From an uncultured beta proteobacterium (GTDB lineage Bacteria; Pseudomonadota; Gammaproteobacteria; Burkholderiales; Rhodocyclaceae), in assembly GCA_903916205.1 (NCBI GenBank), contig CAIWVX010000127.1, positions 1-6,950 of the forward strand: a stretch of DNA of 6,950 bases. The letters run 5' to 3'. Position 1 is the stretch's first letter, and each line of letters opens with the position of its first letter. A model generated the notes under the pieces. It made no database searches, was not told where the DNA came from, and saw only the letters and a list, made by a program, of their open reading frames with translations. This document shows, one piece after another, positions 1 to 4,762 of the stretch. The position numbers and the translations under genes were made by a program.

Positions 1-177
1 GGCAGCTACCATGTGATGTTGATTAACATGACGCAGGTGCTTAAAGAAGGTGACACGGTTCCCATTACGCTGAACTTCGATGACGGTAGCTCGCAGCAGA
101 TTGTTGCCCCCGTACGAAAAATGCAGATGTCGCTGCCCGCCGAAAAATCAACAGCGCATCAAGGGATGACGCATTAA
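1..177 (+). CDS. PCu(A)C-type periplasmic copper chaperone, C-terminal part (5' end outside window)
   Basis: The last 58 codons of a gene are in frame from base 1 and end with TAA at 175-177. The fragment starts GSYHVMLINM, continues with LKEGDTVPITLNFDDG and then IVAPVRKM. This is the pattern of the C-terminal half of the PCu(A)C (DUF461) family, where a GGYHLMLMGL-like strand precedes a KEGD-V-L--F-DG hairpin. Family members are small exported cupredoxin-like proteins that bind Cu(I) in the periplasm and pass it to CuA or other copper sites of haem-copper oxidases. The HxM ligand pair of the family motif is visible as His4-Val-Met6 of the fragment; the earlier His/Met ligands and signal peptide lie upstream of the window. 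The tail (STAHQGMTH) adds two His and one Met that could also touch copper. It is the first gene on the plus strand and fits the copper receptor at the other end of the window. Confidence in the family is good despite truncation. Confidence 0.85.
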   Translation, partial: GSYHVMLINMTQVLKEGDTVPITLNFDDGSSQQIVAPVRKMQMSLPAEKSTAHQGMTH

Positions 178-180
178 GTT

Positions 181-212
181 CGAGGTAACTTGTGGCTATC
201 TCGAAAGTTTTG
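181..212 (+). terminator. weak hairpin after the copper chaperone gene, possible terminator
   Basis: Four bases after the TAA stop, 181-190 can fold with 194-203 around a UGU loop, with seven continuous pairs at the base (one of them G-U), one A-C mismatch, and two pairs next to the loop (one of them G-U). It is followed by AAAGTTTTGTT, a poor U-tract. Its place suits a terminator for the chaperone transcript, but the stem is weak and the U-run is broken. Confidence 0.25.
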
Positions 213-352
213 TTGATCATCTCGCCAAGCGGTGAGTCCCAACGCGCTCTGAATCTATATTCGCTTCTCCATTGATCGGCAACATCAGTTAGACCACCCG
301 TTTTCTTGGCATCAATTGCATGACAATCAACGGCTACATGGAAGATTTTGTC

Positions 353-358
353 AGGGAG
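353..358 (+). promoter_or_regulatory. Shine-Dalgarno sequence that sets the AAA-SPOR start
   Basis: AGGGAG at 353-358 lies 5 nt before the ATG at 364 and 2 nt before the ATG at 361. It favours the second of the two adjacent ATGs and argues against the upstream in-frame ATG at 316. Confidence 0.6.
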
Positions 359-363
359 TAATG

Positions 364-1755
364 ATGTATCTTGAACATTTCGGACTCCGCGAGCTGCCCT
401 TTGGACTGACGCCGCATACCGAATTCTTTTTTTCTGGGTCTAATCGTGGCGCGACGCTTGAGGCTTTGATTTACGCGGCCACACACGATGAAGGGATCGT
501 CAAAGTCAGCGGAGAGGTCGGCAGTGGCAAGACGATGCTCTGCCGGATGCTGCTGGAAAAACTTTCAGACACCGTCGTGACGATTTATCTGGCCAACCCT
601 TCGCTCTCGTGTGAAGAGATCCTTTACACCCTAGCCGACGAGTTACAGGTGCCGTACTCCGATGAGCGTCCGTACCAGTTATTGCATTCCTTGCAGGATC
701 GCTTAATTGAACTCTATGCGACGGGTCGTCAGGTTATGGTCATCGTCGATGAGGCTCATGCCATGCCACCGGAAACGCTTGAAGAGATTCGTTTGCTCTC
801 TAATCTTGAATCGAATCGGCATAAGCTCCTGCACATTATTCTCTTCGGCCAGCCTGAATTAGATAAGCGTCTGCTTGACACCACTATGCGTCAACTTAAA
901 GAGAGAATTACGCATAATTTTGCCCTTGAACCCTTGCACCGCAGCGATATTGCGAGCTATTTGATGTTTCGCATTCGCGCTGCCGGTTATCGTGGGCCCG
1001 ATCTGTTCACCCCCGGTGCTATTCTGCTCATTAACTTCGCCTCTGAAGGACTCACCCGGCGCATCAATATTCTTGCCGACAAAGCGCTGCTCTGTGCTTT
1101 CTCTGAAGGCAAGCACATAATTGGCAGCAAACAAGTCAAAGCCGCTATCCGTGATGCACAGTTCAACCAGATGCACCGCAGTATGGGCAAGCCCATCCAA
1201 TGGGTAGGGGGTGTTGTTCTCTTGGCGATACTGACCAGCTTGGTCTTTATCGCCGGACGTTACAACGCGACGAGTGCGCCAAGCCCCATTTTAAATTCCA
1301 GCGCTAAAACTACGCTCAATACCGCTGTGCCTGCTGTGATGCTTTCTGCAACGCCGCCAGCCGCGATTCGCCCTCCGGCATTGGAATCGAGAGAATTAGC
1401 GGTCACGGCACATGCCAAAACAGCCGATCCAACTGCGTTTGCTGACCTTGAAGAGCGGATTGTCGCAACTGAAGAGTGGCTGAAAATAACGCCTGATTCT
1501 CACTATGTTATCCAGCTATTTAGTACCGACGCGAGCCACCGGCAAGCGGTTGAGCTATTCCTTAACAAAAGCATCCAATCTCTCGATCCGCAACAGATCC
1601 GTGTTTATCATTCTAAGTTGAGCGGGAAAGACCGTTACGGCGTCATCTACGGCGACTATCCTTCCATCAGGATGGCCAACAATGAACTGTCAAAACTTCT
1701 CAAAACCCATTACGCCAAAGGCCGCTACGTTCGGAGTGTTAGCAAGTTGCGATGA
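364..1755 (+). CDS. ExeA/MshM-type AAA+ ATPase with transmembrane segment and C-terminal SPOR-like domain
   Basis: The protein is 463 residues from the ATG at 364. The N-terminus (MYLEHFGLRELPFGLTPHTE) is the hallmark start of the ExeA/GspA/MshM ATPase family. Walker A is GEVGSGKT (50-57), Walker B with the catalytic acid is VMVIVDEAH (124-132), and a sensor-I-like strand is LFGQPEL (160-166). A single hydrophobic segment at about 278-297 follows, then an Ala/Pro/Ser/Thr-rich linker (about 300-360). The end (about 380-462) has the SPOR look: YVIQLFS, then RYGVIYGDYPS, then Ala-Asn-Asn-Glu-Leu. In this family the ATPase is cytoplasmic and the C-terminus periplasmic, where it binds peptidoglycan. 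Relatives help assemble secretin or type IV/MSHA pili, and DamX-like AAA-SPOR proteins act at the division septum. No pilus or secretion gene is visible here, so the precise role is open. It is convergent with regA. Confidence 0.85.
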   Translation: MYLEHFGLRELPFGLTPHTEFFFSGSNRGATLEALIYAATHDEGIVKVSGEVGSGKTMLCRMLLEKLSDTVVTIYLANPSLSCEEILYTLADELQVPYSDERPYQLLHSLQDRLIELYATGRQVMVIVDEAHAMPPETLEEIRLLSNLESNRHKLLHIILFGQPELDKRLLDTTMRQLKERITHNFALEPLHRSDIASYLMFRIRAAGYRGPDLFTPGAILLINFASEGLTRRINILADKALLCAFSEGKHIIGSKQVKAAIRDAQFNQMHRSMGKPIQWVGGVVLLAILTSLVFIAGRYNATSAPSPILNSSAKTTLNTAVPAVMLSATPPAAIRPPALESRELAVTAHAKTADPTAFADLEERIVATEEWLKITPDSHYVIQLFSTDASHRQAVELFLNKSIQSLDPQQIRVYHSKLSGKDRYGVIYGDYPSIRMANNELSKLLKTHYAKGRYVRSVSKLR

Positions 1756-1782
1756 TCGCATAATGTTTATTTGGAGATAATT

Positions 1783-1808
1783 ACTCAGGTAGGTGCAACG
1801 ACCTGAGT
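1783..1808. repeat. inverted repeat (8-bp perfect stem) in the convergent gap
   Basis: ACTCAGGT at 1783-1790 and ACCTGAGT at 1801-1808 form a perfect 8-bp stem with a 10-nt spacer, 27 bp after the stop of the AAA-SPOR gene. Neither strand has a U-tract after it, so a canonical intrinsic terminator is not supported. Its position between two converging genes still suits a transcript-end structure or a protein-binding site. Confidence 0.45.
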
Positions 1809-1903
1809 CGTCATTAACAATCGCACTCAATCGAATGAGGATAACTGGCCGCGTCAAGTGAAGTCGCGTTATCGGGCTAAATTGGTTATGGTTTGTTGGA
1901 GAA

Positions 1904-1917
1904 GGCTGTGCACAGCC
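1904..1917. repeat. 14-bp perfect palindrome just after regA
   Basis: GGCTGTGCACAGCC at 1904-1917 is a perfect palindrome starting 6 bp past the regA stop codon on the minus strand. As RNA it gives a 5-bp GC-rich stem with a UGCA loop. On the minus strand it is followed by TTCTCCAAC rather than a U-run, so it could be an mRNA 3'-end stabilising hairpin or a weak terminator. Confidence 0.4.
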
Positions 1918-1923
1918 AACGCA

Positions 1924-2469
1924 TCAAACGACGCCCGATGCCCGCTTTTTTCTCAATTTGCGCTGCAGGGTGCGCCGGTGCATATTAAGCGCACGGGCCG
2001 TGGCCGCGATATTTCCGTCATATTCGGCCAGTGTGCGATGAATATATTCCCATTCCATATGCTGAATGGACAAGCGACTTTGCTCAGGATTTTCCGGTAT
2101 TTCAACCGCATCATCGTTGAGCGCCTTGATGATATCCACCAGATTGGCCGGCTTGGGCAAATAATGATAGGCCCCCAGTTTTAAGGCGCTGACCGCCGTT
2201 TGGATGCTTGCATACCCGGTCAAAACAACGATTCGCGCGTTCGGTGCCTCTTCCAATAAAGGTTTGATCAAGCTCAGTCCAGACTGACCGGCCAGATTAA
2301 GGTCAAGCAGGATGTATTCAGGTTTCTGCTGACGGCAACTGTCCAGCCCGGTCTCCAAGGTGGCGGCGGCACTGACTATGAATCCTTTGCGGGTGAGTGA
2401 TCGGGTGAGCGTCGAACGAAAACTTTCGTCATCATCAATAATCAGTAATCGCCGTGCGCACTCACTCAT
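1924..2469 (-). CDS. regA: RegA/PrrA/ActR-family redox response regulator
   Basis: The protein is 181 residues, the usual size of RegA/PrrA/ActR regulators. The receiver domain (about 7-120) has the acidic pair Asp12-Asp13, the phospho-acceptor Asp56 in YILLDLNLAG, Thr84 in VVLTGYAS and Lys106 in LPKPA. A short linker leads to a Fis-type helix-turn-helix (about 150-175), with GNIAATARALNMHRRTLQRK matching the nearly invariant RegA signature (ETARRLNMHRRTLQR-like). Members control respiration, carbon fixation, denitrification and cytochrome oxidase genes in response to redox state, when phosphorylated by RegB. The start codon overlaps the regB stop as ATGA (4 bp), implying translational coupling; a GGAG lies 8 nt upstream inside regB. 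Because regB carries a premature stop, ribosomes ending there would no longer reach regA, so regA expression could drop. Family assignment is firm; target genes are not known from the window. Confidence 0.93.
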   Translation of the reverse strand: MSECARRLLIIDDDESFRSTLTRSLTRKGFIVSAAATLETGLDSCRQQKPEYILLDLNLAGQSGLSLIKPLLEEAPNARIVVLTGYASIQTAVSALKLGAYHYLPKPANLVDIIKALNDDAVEIPENPEQSRLSIQHMEWEYIHRTLAEYDGNIAATARALNMHRRTLQRKLRKKRASGVV

Positions 2470-3731
2470 ACAGGGGTCTCCAGCGAAGCCATGACTGGGA
2501 GCGTGATTTGTGCCTGAGTTCCTTGGTTTGCCATGGCGCTGATCTCCAGTTTTCCCCCATGCCGCTCGATGGCCGCACGCGCCAGCAAAAGACCCACGCC
2601 CATTCCCTTCGCCGATACCACCGGCTGCCCAGCGGCCAATGCCGCCAGATCCTCGGGCGAAATTCCCACACCATCATCTTCGATAATCAGTCGGAGCCAT
2701 CCTTCCGTTCGGCTTCCGCTTAGAATTATTTTTATCGCCCCGGCATCCCGCGCATTATCCAGTACATTGATGATTGCCCGTTCCAGCGAAACGTCAGCGA
2801 TGATTTCGTCGTCATTCAGCGCGGCATCTAATCACAGTTCAATACTCGCGGCGGGATTCATGACCTGCCAAGAGTCACCCATTCGTTTGATCCAAGGGGC
2901 GATGGCTTTACGGTAGTTTTGTTCGCCTTTTTGTCCATCTGAGCGCTGAGTCAGTTGGTTTAGCGTCCGCTTGCAAGCGTCAACCTGCCGTCGCATCAAC
3001 TCAAGGTCGGCACGCAGCGATTCTGACGCCGTGTTTTCATCGAGCAGATCATCAATTAACAGGTTGAGCGTCCCCAATGGCGTACTCAATTCATGGGCGG
3101 CACTGGCCGCCAAACTGCCCATCGAAACCAGCCAGTCGTTGCGTATCGCCTGTTCGCGTGTTGCCGCCAGCGCGGCATCGCGCTCACGAACCGCTCCGGT
3201 CATTTGCAGGATGAACCAGATAATTACACTGTCTGAAACCACAAAAACCAGCCACATGCCAAAAAGGTGAAGTTGAGTCGCGACTTGCGCATCGGGAATG
3301 GCCAGTGGTTGGTAGAAATACCCGAGGTACGAATAGGCCAGAATTGCCATCCCGCCGAGCAGCCAGGCTTGCTCCCGCTCAAGAACCATCGCCCCCATCG
3401 CCACCAGTGGCAAGAAAACGGTGATCAACGGATTGGTTGCGCCACCCGAAAGGAAGCAGAACACTGACCAAGCGGCCAAGTCAAAAGCAAGCTGGGCAAA
3501 AGGGGAGAGGACTAGAATAGTTCTGACTTTAGCCTTGTAAAATTTTCCAAGCCACAGTAACCCGCTATTTAAAATGGCCACGAAAACAGATAAAGCCAAC
3601 AAACGCAACGCCAAATCAAACGAGTCGATCAGGCGGTGACTGAACAAGGCGGCTAAAGCCATGGCCGCCACAGAGAACCAGCGCAGCTTGATCAGGTGCA
3701 ATTCGGTGGAGATTTTCAGCGAATGAGTCAT
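2466..3731 (-). pseudogene. regB: RegB/PrrB-family redox sensor histidine kinase, interrupted by one in-frame TGA
   Basis: Read through the stop, this is 421 codons, normal for RegB. Residues 1-178 hold about six hydrophobic segments, including GGATNPL (96-102), matching the GGxxNPF quinone-sensing motif. The H-box is ASAAHELSTPLG with His213. Cys253 (VDACKRTLNQL) lies 40 residues after it, the same spacing as His225 and redox-active Cys265 of Rhodobacter RegB. Codon 300 is TGA (2834-2832). Reading on in the same frame gives the whole ATPase domain: N-box Asn326 (NVLDNARDAG), G1 DDGVGI (352-357), G2 KGMGVG (375-380), ending in a 4-bp overlap with regA. The 299-residue product keeps sensor and phospho-acceptor histidine but has no ATPase, so it should be unable to autophosphorylate. 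The start at 3731 fits the family (MTHSLKISTELHLIKLRW); the frame is open to an ATG at 3920, but that extension crosses a terminator. The gene may be recently inactivated, or the TGA may be a sequence error; the sequence cannot decide. Confidence 0.85.
2832..2834 (-). other. premature in-frame TGA stop in regB
   Basis: The codon after SIEL (residues 296-299) is TGA, followed in the same frame by LDAALNDDEIIAD and 122 open codons to the natural end of regB. A single C-to-T change of CGA (Arg) would create it. TGA serves as a normal stop for the AAA-SPOR, tonB, oprC and regA genes here, so a reassigned code is unlikely. No ATG in frame follows before the end of regB, and the first in-frame GTG (2669-2667) lies beyond the N-box, so re-initiation cannot restore an ATPase domain. 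Confidence 0.9.
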
Positions 3732-3747
3732 GTGTGTGTTATGGCTG

Positions 3748-3773
3748 AAAAAAAGCCCCGAAAACCGGGGCTT
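3748..3773 (-). terminator. strong intrinsic terminator in the regB leader, minus strand
   Basis: Bases 3753-3760 and 3766-3773 form an 8-bp stem (AAGCCCCG/CGGGGCTT) with a 5-nt loop. On the minus strand the stem runs into seven consecutive Us (3754-3748, the first two in the stem). The plus strand has no T-run after it, so it acts on the minus strand. It ends 16-17 nt before the proposed regB ATG at 3731. It is either a distant terminator of the oprC-tonB transcript or a conditional terminator (attenuator) for regBA. Confidence 0.85.
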
Positions 3774-3836
3774 GAAAAAGTGTCTTCTGTCGGAAATACA
3801 CGAGCGAAAGATATCGGAGAAACAAAGGCACCACAA

Positions 3837-3851
3837 GCGACAAAATGCCGC
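3837..3851 (-). promoter_or_regulatory. RegR/RegA-box-like operator upstream of regB
   Basis: The minus strand reads GCGGCATTTTGTCGC, matching every fixed position of the RegR box as I recall it from Bradyrhizobium, GNG(A/G)C(A/G)TTNNGNCGC, and the PrrA/RegA half-site pattern GCGNC-N5-GNCGC. It is centred about 113 bp before the proposed regB start, a plausible place for autoregulation of regBA by RegA. Binding is inferred, not shown. Confidence 0.5.
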
Positions 3852-3899
3852 AGGGCGTTTTATCGCAGACAGCAAAGTTAGTCGCACAAAACAATTGAC

Positions 3900-3911
3900 G
3901 CCCCCGTTTTC
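3900..3911 (-). promoter_or_regulatory. candidate antiterminator arm in the regB leader
   Basis: On the minus strand 3911-3900 reads GAAAACGGGGGC, and 3771-3760 (terminator 5' arm plus loop) reads GCCCCGGTTTTC. These two pair at 11 of 12 positions, which would block the terminator hairpin. It matters only if the transcript starts upstream of 3911. Confidence 0.3.
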
Positions 3912-4042
3912 AAAGACCACTGCACGATTCTATAACATGGACAGGCCGTGCCGTGGGCGTGTTTCTGAAGATGTTCTCTATTTAGGTTTATGTTGCACGT
4001 CAGACTTGAATTAGCACGGGTTGCCTGATATTCAGCACAGCG

Positions 4043-4052
4043 CGAACGTTCG
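4043..4052. repeat. 10-bp palindrome downstream of tonB
   Basis: CGAACGTTCG is a perfect palindrome 15 bp past the tonB stop. No U-run follows on the minus strand, so a terminator is not supported. Confidence 0.2.
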
Positions 4053-4066
4053 TTGTTGTTCTTGAA

Positions 4067-4762
4067 TCAATTGCCTTGCAGCATGAATTTGAATGTTTGC
4101 ATGATTGTCGTTCGCACCGGCTGACCGTTGCGTAATGACGGCGAACAGTGCCAGGCGCTGACGGTCGTTTTTGCCGCCTCGTCAAGTCGAGGGTAAGCAC
4201 TGTGGGTTGCGACGTTTACATGTGATACCTGACCACGTTCATCAAGCTCAAGCTTGAGCGTGACAATGCCTTCTTCGCCGAGCCGCCGCGAGATTGAGGG
4301 GTAAGCGGGTGCGGGCTGTTCCGGGCAAATTATTGAAGTTTCTGTGCTGAGCATCAATGGGCCGAATGTTTGAACAGGGTTTTCCGCTGATGCCTCGGGT
4401 GTTGTCGTCGCCGCGTCGATCATCAGGGTCAATGCGGGCGGTGATTTCTCCGGCGCTTTGATGGCCCATTGCCGAGCCACCGGCTTGTTTACGGGCCTTG
4501 ATTCGGGATAAGAGGAAAGAGGCGCTTTCTCCGGCGCAGGAGCCGCTGCGGGCGGAACGAAGCCGACGAATAGCGTATTGGCAATGACTGGCGCTGATTG
4601 TGGATGGCGTGTCACGGGCCACGCCATCACAGAAACATGCAAGGACAACGATACGGCCAAGCCGATGGCGATGCCCTTGCTCTGCCTAGCGACGAAACTC
4701 AGAATTTGAAATTGACGGCAGCGTAAATTGAGCGTCCCATGCCTGGAACGGGCGTACCCCAT
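4067..4762 (-). CDS. tonB: TonB-family energy transducer
   Basis: The protein is 231 residues with the TonB layout. A basic N-terminus precedes one hydrophobic inner-membrane anchor (about 30-48, IAIGLAVSLSLHVSVMAW). A Pro/Ala-rich periplasmic stretch follows (about 60-112, with APAPEKAP and KAPEKSPP), then a TonB C-terminal domain (about 148-228) with APAYPSISRRLGEEGIVTLKL, LDERGQV and RLDEAA. Cys146 and Cys206 flank this domain in the manner of many proteobacterial TonB paralogues (a Cys before the PxYP motif, another in the WxC segment) and may form a disulfide. It would transmit proton-motive force from ExbB/ExbD to the neighbouring receptor; no exbB or exbD is in the window. The ATG at 4762 lies 64 bp inside the receptor gene and has AGGA 7 nt upstream. 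A later non-ATG start nearer the membrane segment cannot be excluded. The overlap implies one transcript and translational coupling with the copper receptor. Confidence 0.85.
   Translation of the reverse strand: MGYARSRHGTLNLRCRQFQILSFVARQSKGIAIGLAVSLSLHVSVMAWPVTRHPQSAPVIANTLFVGFVPPAAAPAPEKAPLSSYPESRPVNKPVARQWAIKAPEKSPPALTLMIDAATTTPEASAENPVQTFGPLMLSTETSIICPEQPAPAYPSISRRLGEEGIVTLKLELDERGQVSHVNVATHSAYPRLDEAAKTTVSAWHCSPSLRNGQPVRTTIMQTFKFMLQGN

Larger units (their letters stand above)
178..363. other. intergenic gap between the copper chaperone and AAA-SPOR genes
   Basis: This 186-bp gap has no convincing gene. It holds the weak hairpin at 181-203, a TATATT at 256-261 that resembles a -10 box but lacks a good -35 element at 17-18 bp, and the Shine-Dalgarno sequence of the next gene at 353-358. 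An upstream in-frame ATG at 316 exists, but the residues between it and 361 are not family-like and it has no ribosome binding site, so I treat this stretch as untranslated. Confidence 0.5.
3732..4066. other. 335-bp regulatory gap between tonB and regB
   Basis: No convincing gene is present on either strand; short open frames here lack ribosome binding sites and recognisable motifs. The gap holds the minus-strand terminator (3748-3773), a RegR/RegA-box match (3837-3851), a segment able to pair with the terminator arm (3900-3911) and a small palindrome (4043-4052). I see no strong sigma-70 promoter: GATAAA on the minus strand near 3860 is a weak -10 with a poorly spaced TTGTGC upstream. The regB start itself has no Shine-Dalgarno sequence. 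Confidence 0.55.

Noticed and set aside
272..285. FNR/Anr-like box TTGAT-CGGC-AACAT in the gap before the AAA-SPOR gene
   Set aside because: The second half-site matches ATCAA at only three of five positions and no promoter is positioned near it.
316..363. Start of the AAA-SPOR protein at the ATG at 316
   Set aside because: No ribosome binding site precedes it, while AGGGAG stands correctly before 364, where the conserved MYLEHFGL family start begins.
1858..2184. Plus-strand open frame of 108 codons opposite regA
   Set aside because: It lies antisense to the conserved regA HTH and receiver sequence, has no recognisable motif and is a shadow of regA.
2832..2834. TGA in regB as selenocysteine or a reassigned codon
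   Set aside because: Selenocysteine is not expected at this linker position of RegB proteins, I see no clear SECIS-like hairpin right after it, and TGA ends at least four other genes in the window normally.
3732..3920. N-terminal extension of RegB to the ATG at 3920
   Set aside because: The added 63 residues are Cys/Arg/Phe-rich and not RegB-like, and the extension would cross the terminator hairpin. The start at 3731 gives the normal family N-terminus.
3895..3936. Plus-strand promoter from TTGACG (3895) and TATAAC (3931)
   Set aside because: The two elements are 30 bp apart, far beyond the usual 16-18 bp, and no plus-strand gene follows.
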